Source of the DNA: Cellulomonas sp. Y8
GTDB taxonomy: Bacteria; Actinomycetota; Actinomycetes; Actinomycetales; Cellulomonadaceae
Reading direction: 5' to 3'
Length of the DNA: 64,000 nucleotides
Assembly: GCF_008033115.1 (NCBI RefSeq)
Contig: NZ_CP041203.1
Span: forward strand, 3,782,001-3,846,000
Shown piece after piece: positions 27,001 through 35,906 of this stretch (positions are counted from its first letter, which is position 1; every line of letters starts with the position of its first letter). Made by a program: the position numbers and the translations under genes. The notes beneath the pieces are model-generated. The model was not told the DNA's origin. It did not search any database and saw nothing but the letters and a program-made list of their open reading frames with translations.

Positions 27001-28011
27001 GTGACACAGCGACGCATCGGCGTCGACCTCGGCCGCACCGCCGTCCGGGTCGCCGAGGTCGACGGCGCGCCCGGCAAGCGGCTGCGGCTGCTGCGGTTCG
27101 GCGAGCACCCCCTGCCCCCGGGCTGCGTGGAGCGCGCGGAGGTGATCGACCCCCGCCGGGTGTCCGCGGCGGTGCGTCGCGCGTGCAAGACCGCCGGGGT
27201 GCGCAGCCGGGACGTCGTGCTCGGCGTCGCGGGGGAGCACGCGATCGTCCGCCCGATGACGCTGCCCGCGGCGAGCCGCGAGCAGATGCGCGCGTCCCTG
27301 CCGTTCCTGGTGCAGGAGAGCCTGCCCGTGCCGGTGGCGGACTGCGTGCTCGACTTCTACCCGATCCGCCGCGACGGTCAGCAGGTCGAGGGCCTGCTGG
27401 TCGCGGTGCCGGACGCGGCGACCGCCGCGGCGGTGCAGGCGGTCGAGCAGGCCGGGCTGCGCGTCGTGGGGGTGGACCTCGCGGCGTTCGCACTGGTCCG
27501 GGCCGTGGTCGTGCCGAGCGGCCCGCACGCCGTGGTCGCCGTCGTCGACGTGGGTGCCGACGGCATGCAGATCGTGGTCGCCGAGCACGGCGTGCCGCAG
27601 CTCGTGCGGTTCGGCGCGGTCGCCGGCGCGGCGCTGGTGGCGGAGCTCGCGCGGATCCTGCAGGTGGACCCGGACACCGCCGAGCAGGCGCTGCGCGACG
27701 ACCGCGCGCTGCACGGCGACCTCGCGCCGGTGGTCGCCGGGCACACCGAGCGGATGGCCGCGACCGTCGCCGAGACGCTCGCGTTCCACGCGCAGAGCGG
27801 CAACCGCCCCGTCGAGGCGGTGCTGCTGACCGGCCGCGGCGCGGGTCTGCCCGGGTTCGGCCAGTACCTCGCGACCTTCGCGCGCGTCCCGGTGTCGCTG
27901 CCCCGGGCGGACGGGGTGTTCGCGGTGGGCGGCAGGGCGGAGCGCGCCTGCGACGGGAGCCTGCCCGCCTGGGCGGTCGCCGCCGGGCTCGCCGTGGGTG
28001 GTGCCGCGTGA
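27001..28011 (+). CDS. pilM: PilM, actin-like pilus assembly ATPase
   Basis: 336 residues from GTG 27001 preceded by GAGAGGGA. It opens with the PilM signature RRIGVDLGRTAVRVAEV and keeps actin-fold blocks ('AVVAVVDVGADGMQIVV', 'AVLLTGRGAGLPGFGQYLA'). PilM is the cytoplasmic ring of the alignment complex and binds the PilN N-terminus. Stop overlaps pilN by 4 nt. Confidence 0.93.
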   Translation: MTQRRIGVDLGRTAVRVAEVDGAPGKRLRLLRFGEHPLPPGCVERAEVIDPRRVSAAVRRACKTAGVRSRDVVLGVAGEHAIVRPMTLPAASREQMRASLPFLVQESLPVPVADCVLDFYPIRRDGQQVEGLLVAVPDAATAAAVQAVEQAGLRVVGVDLAAFALVRAVVVPSGPHAVVAVVDVGADGMQIVVAEHGVPQLVRFGAVAGAALVAELARILQVDPDTAEQALRDDRALHGDLAPVVAGHTERMAATVAETLAFHAQSGNRPVEAVLLTGRGAGLPGFGQYLATFARVPVSLPRADGVFAVGGRAERACDGSLPAWAVAAGLAVGGAA

Positions 28012-28730
28012 GCCCGCTGCTCCAGCGAGGACGTGCGCCGGAGAGGGGAGCTGCGCGAGCACCGTCGGGCGCACGACCGGTCGTCGACCTGCTCCCCGAC
28101 GGCGTGCGGAACCGCCGCGCGCTGCGCGCCGTGCGGGTCCGCTGCGTCGCGCTGCTGCTCGCGGTGGTGCTGGCCCTGGTCGGGGCGCTCGCCTGGGGGT
28201 GGAGCACGCGGTCGTCGGCGCAGTCGCGGCACACAGCGGCGCGGGCGGAGTCGGACACGCTCGCCGCGCAGCTCGCGACGTACTCGGATCTCGTGAACCT
28301 CCGGTCGGAGATCACGGCGGTGCGGTCCGCGATCGCGGACGGGATGCGCAACGAGGTGCTCTGGGCGGACCTCGTCGTGCGCCTCGTCCTCAGCGTGCCG
28401 CCCTGGGCGGACCTGGAGAGCATGGCGATCCTCATCGTCTTCGAGACGGAGTACGAGACCCGCGCGGACGACGACCCGTTCGACCCCGGCGGCGCGATCG
28501 GCACCGTGACGTGGGTGGCGCACGTGCCGACCCTGGAGCAGAGCGGAGCGCTGCTCAGCGCCCTCGACGCCTCCGACGGGCTGTTCGGTGCGACGTTCAC
28601 CTCCGTCGACCTCGACGAGCAGACCGGCTGGCACAAGGTCTCGGGGACCGTCCGCCTCGACGACTCGGTCCGGTCCCACCGGTACGACGACGACGGTGAC
28701 GGCGACGACGCGCAGGAGGAGGCGGCATGA
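28008..28730 (+). CDS. pilN: PilN-like pilus assembly protein
   Basis: 240 residues from GTG 28008. The cytoplasmic N-terminus contains the PilM-binding-type segment 'PVVDLLPDGVRNRRALRAV', then one transmembrane helix (about 45-65), a coiled coil and an extracytosolic ferredoxin-like domain. It ends in an acidic Asp/Glu tail. Order pilM-pilN-pilO is the standard alignment cluster. Confidence 0.9.
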   Translation: MSPLLQRGRAPERGAARAPSGARPVVDLLPDGVRNRRALRAVRVRCVALLLAVVLALVGALAWGWSTRSSAQSRHTAARAESDTLAAQLATYSDLVNLRSEITAVRSAIADGMRNEVLWADLVVRLVLSVPPWADLESMAILIVFETEYETRADDDPFDPGGAIGTVTWVAHVPTLEQSGALLSALDASDGLFGATFTSVDLDEQTGWHKVSGTVRLDDSVRSHRYDDDGDGDDAQEEAA

Positions 28731-29332
28731 CGGGGGCGCGCAGGCTCTGGTGGGCGGCGACCGTCGCGGTCGCGCTGCTGCTCACCGCCGGGTGCTGGTT
28801 CCTCGCGCTCTCCCCGGTGCTGGACGAGGCTCAGGAGGCGCGTGCAGCGGCGGACCGGGCCGAGCAGACCAACGAGGACCGGCGGCTCGAGATCGCGCGC
28901 CTCGCGGCGGAGCGGGAGAACCAGCCGGCGCTGGAGGCCGAGCTGGTCGAGCTGCGCCGGAGCTTCCCGACGACCCTGGAGCTCGAGCCGTTCGTGCAGC
29001 GGCTCGCGGACCTCGCCGCCCGGTCGGGTGCGGTCGTGCGGTCCGTCTCGCGCGCGGATCCCGCGGCGAGCGAGGTCGGCGGCGGCCGGCTGTACGAGGT
29101 GCGGGTGAGCCTCGACGTCGAGGGCGCGATCGAGCAGAAGCTCCAGTACCTGAGCGACCTGCAGTCGATGGACGACCGGCTGTTCCTGGTCACCGAGTGG
29201 AGCAACCCCGGCGACGACCAGAGCATGACGATCACCGGCTACACCTTCGTCCTGGTCGACGCCGACGCGGTCCCCGCGGCCGACGCCCCCGCCGAGGAGG
29301 CCGCCGACCCCGACGGCGAGGCGTCCCCGTGA
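28727..29332 (+). CDS. pilO: PilO-like pilus assembly protein
   Basis: 201 residues; ATG overlaps pilN. One N-terminal transmembrane helix (about 7-28), a coiled coil (about 35-80: [20 protein letters not shown] region) and a C-terminal alpha/beta domain ending in an Asp/Ala-rich tail. Pairs with PilN in the alignment complex. Confidence 0.9.
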   Translation: MTGARRLWWAATVAVALLLTAGCWFLALSPVLDEAQEARAAADRAEQTNEDRRLEIARLAAERENQPALEAELVELRRSFPTTLELEPFVQRLADLAARSGAVVRSVSRADPAASEVGGGRLYEVRVSLDVEGAIEQKLQYLSDLQSMDDRLFLVTEWSNPGDDQSMTITGYTFVLVDADAVPAADAPAEEAADPDGEASP

Positions 29333-31197
29333 CCCGCCGTCCCGCCCGGTGGCGCCGCGCCCGCGACGAGGGCTTCACCCTCGTCGAGTCCGTCGTCGCC
29401 ACCACGCTGTTCGGCATCTTCGCCGCGACGCTGCTCACGTTCGTGATGGGCACGTTCCGGATGTCGGTGGAGACGCAGCGCCGGCTGACCGCGACGCACC
29501 TCGCGTCGGGCTCCGTCGCGGAGGCCCGGGAGCTCGCCGCGCGCCCCGCGGTCGTCGCCGGCGGGCCGGCCGCCCCCTCGATCGACCTGACGTTCCTGGA
29601 CGGCACGAGCGTCGTCGACGTGGGCGGCACGCCGTTCCAGGTGACGCGGACGAGCCGCGCGGTGACGGCGGCCGGCGACGACGTGTGCGAGGCCGGGCTG
29701 TCCGGCGCCGCCGCGGCGGCCGCGCTGGTGGAGGTGACCGTCGAGGTGTCGTGGTCGACGGGGTCCGCGCCGGTGCGGCTGGTCGAGCGTGCGGCGCTCG
29801 CGGGACACTCCTTCGTCGTGGTGCGGGTGCACGACGAGACGGCTCCGGTCGCGGGCGTGAAGGTCGAGCTGCTGACGTCGGCCCAGCGCACGGGCGGCAC
29901 GCCCACGGCCTCCTCGACGACGACCAGCGCCGGCGGCTGCGCCGTGTTCGAGGTCGACCCCGCCGCCGACCCCGCGCCGTACTACTGGTACGCGGTGCAG
30001 GCGGGCGACGCCTCGTCGGCCTCGGCGCAGTACGTGACCGCGGACGGGCGGTTCAGCACGGGGGCGCAGTACCTCGGCCGGGCCGAGGCCGGGATCGTGC
30101 GGTCCGCCGTCGTCGAGGTGCGCCGGGAGGCGACGCTGCGGTTCACGGTGCTGGACGCGGCCGGCGACGTCCTGACGGGCGAGCCGGACGACATCGAGGT
30201 CACGCTGGTCGCCACCGACGGGCACGCGGGCCGGGCCGAGCAGGTCCGGTCCACCGCCGAGACCGCCGAGACCCCGGTGGCCGACGACCGCTCGCAGGCG
30301 TCGTGGCGGTACCCGATGCGGCACCGGGACGTGGCCACGGAGGTCCCCTGGTGGGAGGGCGGGGGCACGCCCGTGGTGTCGCCCTCCGCGGTGACGATCA
30401 CGACGCACCCCGTCGACCAGGAGGTCGAGCCCGGCGGGACGGCGACGTTCGACGTCGAGGCGACCGGTGACGGGACGCTGCACGTGCTGTGGCAGGTGTC
30501 GAGCACGGGCGGCTACTCCTGGTACGACCTCGACCAGGGCGACGAGCTGACCCAGGTGCAGCTCGCGCCCGGTCTCGTGCTGCCGGACGGCACCGCCGAC
30601 CTGGGCAGGATGTCCGTGCGCGCCGTGGTGTCGAACGAGCTCGGCCACGCGGTGTCGCTGACCGCGCGCGTGCTGCTGACCGGTGCCGAGGAGGAGGACG
30701 AGGAGGAGGACCGGGCCGATCCCACGGTGATCACGGTGCCGCCGACCGACCAGGACGCGTCCGTGGGCGACGCGGTGGTCCTCGAGGTCGCCGCCGAGGG
30801 CGAGGGCCCCTTCGACGTGGTGTGGCAGTGCTCGTCCGACCGCGGCCTGACGTGGACCGACGTCGCCGCCGAGGTGGACATGTGGACCTGGACCACGCCG
30901 GCGCTGACGGCCGGTCAGCACCTGATGTGGTGCCGGGCGGTCGTCATCGGGACGGGCGGGATCGCCGTCTCGCCGCCGGCGACCATCTCCCTGTTCGCCG
31001 GGACGCGCGAGTTCGTGCTGCGCGCGCTCTGGCCGGCGGACTACACGCTCTGGATCGGCTCGCGGCCGGGGGCGCTGGTCCCGGTGCCGCTGCAGCCCGG
31101 CCGCGGCGTCGACGTGCTGCTGCACCAGGACGGCAGCGTGCTGGCGGTCCGCGACGCCGACGGCGTCGTCACGACGTCGGGGGACGGTGCGCCGTGA
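29329..31197 (+). CDS. Large minor-pilin-like protein with Ig-like domains
   Basis: 622 residues from GTG 29329, overlapping pilO. A class III prepilin-type leader (MTRRPARWRRARDEG) is followed by FTLVESVVATTLFGIFAATL with Glu +5, so it enters the pilus like a PilV-type minor pilin. The next 350 residues include beta-rich domains such as 'FVVVRVHDETAPVAGVKVEL', and the C-terminal part has two Ig-like units ('TTHPVDQEVEPGGTATF' and 'VPPTDQDASVGDAVVLEV', each with a Trp: LHVLWQVSS, FDVVWQCSS). Far larger than usual minor pilins; an adhesive tip role is inferred. Confidence 0.85.
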   Translation: MTRRPARWRRARDEGFTLVESVVATTLFGIFAATLLTFVMGTFRMSVETQRRLTATHLASGSVAEARELAARPAVVAGGPAAPSIDLTFLDGTSVVDVGGTPFQVTRTSRAVTAAGDDVCEAGLSGAAAAAALVEVTVEVSWSTGSAPVRLVERAALAGHSFVVVRVHDETAPVAGVKVELLTSAQRTGGTPTASSTTTSAGGCAVFEVDPAADPAPYYWYAVQAGDASSASAQYVTADGRFSTGAQYLGRAEAGIVRSAVVEVRREATLRFTVLDAAGDVLTGEPDDIEVTLVATDGHAGRAEQVRSTAETAETPVADDRSQASWRYPMRHRDVATEVPWWEGGGTPVVSPSAVTITTHPVDQEVEPGGTATFDVEATGDGTLHVLWQVSSTGGYSWYDLDQGDELTQVQLAPGLVLPDGTADLGRMSVRAVVSNELGHAVSLTARVLLTGAEEEDEEEDRADPTVITVPPTDQDASVGDAVVLEVAAEGEGPFDVVWQCSSDRGLTWTDVAAEVDMWTWTTPALTAGQHLMWCRAVVIGTGGIAVSPPATISLFAGTREFVLRALWPADYTLWIGSRPGALVPVPLQPGRGVDVLLHQDGSVLAVRDADGVVTTSGDGAP

Positions 31198-31850
31198 CCG
31201 CGCTCCGAGGTCGCGCGGGCCGGTCCGCTGCCGACGCCGGCGTCACCCTCACCGAGCTGATCGTCGCCATGGCCGTGTTCGCGATCGTCCTGGTCGGCGT
31301 GGCGGCGCTCACCGCGGGCATCCAGCGCTCCGACCGCGCGGCGTGGGACCGGGTCGACGACGTCGAGGAGGGCCGGTACGCCCTCATGCAGCTGTCCCGG
31401 GTGATCGGGCGCGCGGTGGTGCCGACGACGGTCGGCGGGCGGGAGCGGGCCGCGTTCGCCGACCTCGCGCCGGACGCGCTCACCGTGTACGCGGACCTCG
31501 ACAACCCGGGCGGCGGGGCCGGGCCGTCGCGGGTGGAGTACGCGGTGGCCGACGGGGCGCTGACCCAGACCACCCGGCGCGCCGTGGCGGGCGACCGGGC
31601 CACCTACTGCGCGGACGACGAGGCGACGCCGGAGTGCGAGGGACGGGTGCAGGCCGTCGTCCTCGCGCGCGCCCTCCGGGACGGCGGCGACCCGCTGTTC
31701 ACCTACCTCGACGCCGCGGGGGACGAGACCGACGCCCCGCACCTCGTCCGCACGGTGCTGGTCTCGCTCGCCCTCCAGCAGGACCCCACCACCGGCGACG
31801 AGCCGACCCGGTTCACCGACCGCCTGACACCCTCGGGACTGCTGCCATGA
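31194..31850 (+). CDS. PilW-like minor pilin
   Basis: 218 residues from GTG 31194. The prepilin-type motif is DAGVTLTELIVAMAVFAIVL, with V instead of F at +1 and Glu at +5, followed by a helix ending in 'IQRSDRAAWDRVDDVEEGRYALMQL', typical of PilW-family N-termini. Two Cys (TYCADDEATPEC) in the head. Position between the PilV-like and PilX-like genes matches minor-pilin order. Confidence 0.87.
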   Translation: MTALRGRAGRSAADAGVTLTELIVAMAVFAIVLVGVAALTAGIQRSDRAAWDRVDDVEEGRYALMQLSRVIGRAVVPTTVGGRERAAFADLAPDALTVYADLDNPGGGAGPSRVEYAVADGALTQTTRRAVAGDRATYCADDEATPECEGRVQAVVLARALRDGGDPLFTYLDAAGDETDAPHLVRTVLVSLALQQDPTTGDEPTRFTDRLTPSGLLP

Positions 31851-33853
31851 CCCGCCGCCGCCGGCCCGACGCCGGCCTGTCCAGCGTGACCGTGCTGTTC
31901 ACGTTCCTGGCGCTCACCGCGCTGGCGATGGTCACGGCCGTGTACGCGGCGAACGCCGTCCGGCCCGCTGCCCGGCAGGCGCACTGGACGCAGGCGGGCG
32001 CCGCCGCCGAGGCCGGTGCCGCCGACTACCAGCAGCGCCTGCTCGCGGACCCCGCGTCCTGGCTGGACGTGGACTGCGACGACCCGGCGCTCGTGGGCCA
32101 GGACCCGGACGTGGTGCCGCACGCCTGCGCGTGGGCCGCCGGCGAGACGGGCTGGGCGCCCGTGACCGAGGGCGACGACCCGGCCTCGTCGCCCGCGTAC
32201 CACTACGAGGTGACGACTGCTCCCGACGAGCTCGACGACCTGTGGGCGACCTCGCTCACCCTGACGGTCACCGGCCGGTCCGGCTCGGTGGAGCGGGTGC
32301 TCGAGGTCCGGTTCGCCCGGGCGTCGACGGCCGACCACGCCCTGCACCAGGCCACGGACCTGGTCGAGCCGACGACCTGGGCGGAGGGCCGGCGCGCGCT
32401 GGGGCTGCCGACGGACCTGGCCGACGGCTGCGGCGCCGGCACGCTGCTCCTCGCGGCCGACCGGCCCGACGACTGCGCGAACCTCGCGACGCTCGCGGCC
32501 GGCGACGCGATCACCGGGAGCGTCCTGACGCGGGACCGGCTGGCGGTCGGCGGCACGGACCCGACGGCCGACGCCCCGCTGGTGGACGGCGAGTACGCCA
32601 CCGCGGACGCCGCCTGCGAGCCGGTCGACGGGGACCCCGCCACCTGGACGGCGTGCGTCGGCACGGCCTCCGGCGGGGACGCGTCGGCGGCCGAGGCCGA
32701 GGCGCTGCTCGGCGGCTGGGCGCCGGTGCAGCGGACCTGGACCGCGCTGCCGACGAGCACCGCGACGCTGTACGCCGACGTGCCGGGCTGCCACTACTAC
32801 GGCGCCACCCGGATCGTCGGCGAGGGCAGGGCCATGCGCGTCTGGTCGCCCGGGACCGCCGCCGCGGCGGCGCGGGGCGCGACGGTCGCGGTCGCCGGCC
32901 CCGACGGGGTGACGCCGACCTGCGGCACCGGGACGGTCGAGGTCCCGGACGGGCTCGCGGTCGTCGTCTGGACCACGCCGCAGGAGCACGCCGGCCCGGC
33001 CGGCACCTGGACCGTCGACACCCCGCTGGACACCGTCACCCGGGAGATCGGCGGCGACGGCCCCTACGGCCGGCTGCCCATCGGGAGCTACGGACCGACC
33101 CCCGATCCCGCGCTCGGCGCCGGGTGGCTGACCGGCGCGATCGACCCCGAGACGACCCGCACCACCAAGTGGGCCCGGTACGGCAACCTCTACCTGGAGG
33201 GGCAGTTCTCGCCCGGCGCCGACGACGGCGGCGGCGGGCTGACGTTCGTCGCGCAGGAGTCGGTCGTCGTCACCGGCGACGTGCTCCGCACCGGCGCCGG
33301 GCCGGGCGACGGCTGCGCCGACGTCGGCACCGAGTGCCTGCTCGGGATCGTGGCGGGGCGGGACGTCGAGGTGCTGAACCCCGTGGTCGCCGACCTCGTC
33401 GGGTCGGGCACGGACGCGGACGACGCCCGCTGGGAGTTCGGCCTCGAGATCGGGGCCACCACGGTGCGGGCGCCCACCGAGGCCGAGAGCCGCGTCGGGG
33501 ACTGGTTCGACTCCTGGCCGCACCGGTACAGCGACTACCGGACCGGGCTGACCCACCCCGAGAAGGACGCCGGCCCCGGGCTGCAGATCCAGGCCGCCGT
33601 GCAAGCCCTGTCCGGGACGCTGCGGGTGCAGCACCACTGGACCGCGGACCCCGGCTTCGACGTGGTGGTGCACGGCTCGCTCGCGCAGCGGTACGCCGGG
33701 GCGGTCGGACGGGCGGCCGTCGACGGCGACGGCGGGCACTACCCGACGATCGTGCACGACCCCGCGCTCACGAGCGGGACGCCGCCGTACCTCGCGCCGC
33801 TGCTCGGCGAGGCGTGGGAGGTGCGGGCGGTGACGGAGCTCGGGGCGCGCTGA
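31847..33853 (+). CDS. Large PilX-like pilus operon protein
   Basis: 668 residues from ATG 31847. The N-terminus (MTRRRRPDAGLSSVTVLFTF, then LALTALAMVTAVYA) is a hydrophobic helix like that of PilX-family proteins but without a clear G-FxxxE cleavage site. Hundreds of residues of beta-rich, Cys-containing sequence follow ('PGCHYYGATRIVGEGRAMRV', 'GRDVEVLNPVVADLVGSG'). Last gene of the pilus operon and about three times the size of ordinary PilX. Function beyond pilus association is unknown. Confidence 0.83.
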   Translation: MTRRRRPDAGLSSVTVLFTFLALTALAMVTAVYAANAVRPAARQAHWTQAGAAAEAGAADYQQRLLADPASWLDVDCDDPALVGQDPDVVPHACAWAAGETGWAPVTEGDDPASSPAYHYEVTTAPDELDDLWATSLTLTVTGRSGSVERVLEVRFARASTADHALHQATDLVEPTTWAEGRRALGLPTDLADGCGAGTLLLAADRPDDCANLATLAAGDAITGSVLTRDRLAVGGTDPTADAPLVDGEYATADAACEPVDGDPATWTACVGTASGGDASAAEAEALLGGWAPVQRTWTALPTSTATLYADVPGCHYYGATRIVGEGRAMRVWSPGTAAAAARGATVAVAGPDGVTPTCGTGTVEVPDGLAVVVWTTPQEHAGPAGTWTVDTPLDTVTREIGGDGPYGRLPIGSYGPTPDPALGAGWLTGAIDPETTRTTKWARYGNLYLEGQFSPGADDGGGGLTFVAQESVVVTGDVLRTGAGPGDGCADVGTECLLGIVAGRDVEVLNPVVADLVGSGTDADDARWEFGLEIGATTVRAPTEAESRVGDWFDSWPHRYSDYRTGLTHPEKDAGPGLQIQAAVQALSGTLRVQHHWTADPGFDVVVHGSLAQRYAGAVGRAAVDGDGGHYPTIVHDPALTSGTPPYLAPLLGEAWEVRAVTELGAR

Positions 33854-33908
33854 GCGGCCGCCGTGCGGTGCCGCCGTTGCGGCGTCCCCTCGGGCCCGAG
33901 CGAGTACT

Positions 33909-33953
33909 CGACGCGTCGAGCGAGCAGTCGCCGACTGCTCGCTCGACGCGTCG
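33909..33953. terminator. Very long perfect palindrome between convergent pilus genes
   Basis: Arms 33909-33930 and 33932-33953 are perfect 22-nt inverted repeats around a single central C. Flanking half-copies (CGAGCGAGTACTCG on the left, CCCGCTCG on the right) extend the symmetry. It lies between the convergent ends at 33853 and 34019, fitting a bidirectional terminator. Confidence 0.8.
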
Positions 33954-34018
33954 GTTGCCCGCTCGCGGGGCGGGCGCGCCGGGCGGGCGTGGCCGGGGGC
34001 GACCGGGGCCGCGCCCGG

Positions 34019-34810
34019 CTACGCCAGCAGGCCCAGGTACCAGGCGCCGAGCCGCCCGCCCACCGCGATCCCGAGCCAGGCCCCGGCGAGCATCCACGGC
34101 CCGAACGGGATCCCCGACCGGCGGCCCGCGCGGCCGGCGAGCACGAGCCCGACGGCGTACAGCCCGCCCAGGAGGAACGCCGCGAACCCGCCGACGAGCA
34201 GCACGTCCCAGCCGAACCACGCCAGGCACAGCCCGAGCACGCCCGCGAGCTTCACGTCGCCGAGCCCCATCCCGCCCGGATACGCGAGGGCGGCCGCGAG
34301 GTAGAACGCGAGCAGCGCCGCGCCGCCGACCGCCGCCCGGCCGAGCGCCGCCCAGTCCGCCTCGCCGCCCGGGTTCCAGGACGCCAGCGCGAGCAGCGCC
34401 GCGCACACCGGGTACGCGGGCAGCACGAGCACGTCGGGGAGCCGGTGGACGTCCAGGTCGATGAGCGTGAGCGCCACCGAGAGCGCCGCCAGGTACAGCA
34501 GGACGGGCAGCGTCCACGCGACGCCGGCGGACGCGGCGACGACCGCGAACAGCAGCCCCGTGCCCGCCTCCACCAGCGGGTACCGGCGCGCGATCGGCGC
34601 GTCGCAGTCGCGGCACCGCCCCCGCAGCAGCAGCCAGGACAGCACCGGGACGTTGTCCCGCGCGCGGATCCGGTGGCTGCAGCGCGGGCACGCCGACGGC
34701 GGCCGGGCGACCGACCCGCCGCGCGGCACGCGCCAGACGACGACGTTGAGGAACGAGCCGATCGCGAGGCCGAGCACGGCGGTGGTGAGGACGAGCGGGG
34801 CAGCGGGCAC
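34019..34810 (-). CDS. pilD: PilD, prepilin peptidase / N-methyltransferase
   Basis: 263 residues, polytopic. The N-terminal zinc-binding region is intact (CPRC ... CRDC, about residues 40-70). The two catalytic aspartates of A24 peptidases occur in 'LIDLDVHRLPDVL' and 'GMGLGDVKLAG'. It processes the prepilins of the convergent operon. No promoter was recognised in the 137-nt upstream gap, which holds a small tandem repeat. Confidence 0.95.
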   Translation of the reverse strand: MPAAPLVLTTAVLGLAIGSFLNVVVWRVPRGGSVARPPSACPRCSHRIRARDNVPVLSWLLLRGRCRDCDAPIARRYPLVEAGTGLLFAVVAASAGVAWTLPVLLYLAALSVALTLIDLDVHRLPDVLVLPAYPVCAALLALASWNPGGEADWAALGRAAVGGAALLAFYLAAALAYPGGMGLGDVKLAGVLGLCLAWFGWDVLLVGGFAAFLLGGLYAVGLVLAGRAGRRSGIPFGPWMLAGAWLGIAVGGRLGAWYLGLLA

Positions 34811-34911
34811 GGGGCTCCTCGCGGGTGCGGGGTGGGGCGGGACGTACGTCGGAGGACCGGTGCGGCGGTGCGCACGCGCGGAGGTCCGGGCGGCGGGCGG
34901 TCCTGGTGCAG

Positions 34912-34959
34912 GTCGTCAGGCGTGCTGGTCGTCAGGCGTGCGGGTCGTTAGGCGTGCGG
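34912..34959. repeat. Three 16-bp tandem repeats
   Basis: GTCGTCAGGCGTGCTG, GTCGTCAGGCGTGCGG and GTCGTTAGGCGTGCGG in direct succession. The third copy supplies the TAA stop (minus strand) of the Lsr2-domain gene; the other copies would supply TGA in other frames. Confidence 0.8.
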
Positions 34960-35574
34960 GTGGGTGGCGAGGTAGGCGGCCACGATCGCGGCCGGGAGGC
35001 GTCCCCGGTCGGCGACGCGCAGGCCGCGCTCGCGCGCCCAGGCGCGGACCCGCACGGGGTCCACGACCCGGCGGCAGTGCCGGCACCCGCGCTCTGCGGG
35101 GCCGGACGGCGGGGCCGGGTCGGCCGCCGGGCCAGCTGCAGGGTCGGTCCCGGGGTCGGCTCCGGGGGCGGTCGGGGCCCCGGCCGCCGGTGCGTCGCCG
35201 GGCGGGGACGGTGGTACCGGGTCGGGTGGCGTCCCGGTCCCGCCGGGGCGGTCGGTGTCCGCCCCGTCGACCGCGTCGACGGCGTGGTCCGCGGCGTCCG
35301 GACCGCCGGACCCGCACACCACCGTCCCGCCCGAGCGCAGCCAGCGGGTCAGCGTGTCCAGGGCCGCCTGCACGGCGGCCGGTTCCGGCAGGCCGGGGTC
35401 GTCGGGCGGTGGGTCCGCGCGGGTGTCCTCGGGCGGGCTCGCCGGCGGGTCCGGCGGTGGGTCCGGCGGCCGGTGGTCGGCGCGGTCCGGCGGCGGGCTG
35501 GGCGGCGGGCCGGCGGGCAGGGGCAGCCAGCCGCACGTGGCCCGGTCGGTCGGGAGGGCGGTCAGGTCGGTCAT
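34948..35574 (-). CDS. Protein with C-terminal Lsr2-type DNA-binding domain and proline-rich linker
   Basis: 208 residues from ATG 35574 (GGAG upstream); a longer frame from TTG 35760 is less likely. The last 35 residues, VRVRAWARERGLRVADRGRL followed by PAAIVAAYLATHP, match the Lsr2 C-terminal domain that inserts an RGR-type loop into the AT-rich minor groove (here DRGRL). In front lie a short CxxC motif (RGCRHCRRVV) and a 130-residue Pro/Asp/Gly-rich linker. The Lsr2 dimerisation domain is missing. A xenogeneic-silencer-like role is an inference. Confidence 0.72.
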   Translation of the reverse strand: MTDLTALPTDRATCGWLPLPAGPPPSPPPDRADHRPPDPPPDPPASPPEDTRADPPPDDPGLPEPAAVQAALDTLTRWLRSGGTVVCGSGGPDAADHAVDAVDGADTDRPGGTGTPPDPVPPSPPGDAPAAGAPTAPGADPGTDPAAGPAADPAPPSGPAERGCRHCRRVVDPVRVRAWARERGLRVADRGRLPAAIVAAYLATHPHA

Positions 35575-35906
35575 CGGGCGCTCCGGTGCATCGGTGGGGA
35601 GGCGCGTCCCCGGCGCCGGGTCGGTGGCCGGCGTCGGGGGAGCCGCGCCGCCGCCGCCCGGGCTCGCGGGTTCACCGGTGCAGGTCCGGCGTGGCGCACG
35701 TCCTGCTTCCAGGGGTACCCGCACCGGAACCGCGCGCAAATGGCGGCCATACCTACTCAAATGGCTTGTTCGCGCGGATGCGTCGGGTGCTGGGCCCCGG
35801 GTCCCGAGGGCGGCGCGCGGGTTGCGGTTAGCCTCGACGTGCGATCGCGGGCGACAGCCTCAGCGCGGGACCGCACGTCACAGCAGCCGACGATCGGAGT
35901 GCAGCC
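35575..35906. other. Divergent intergenic region of the Lsr2-domain and lipoprotein genes
   Basis: 332 bp without a gene. An unusually AT-rich patch at about 35735-35775 carries two direct copies of CAAATGGC (35738-35745 and 35759-35766), 21 bp apart. TAGCCT at 35829-35834 may be the -10 of the rightward lipoprotein gene. No -35 is convincing. Confidence 0.5.
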
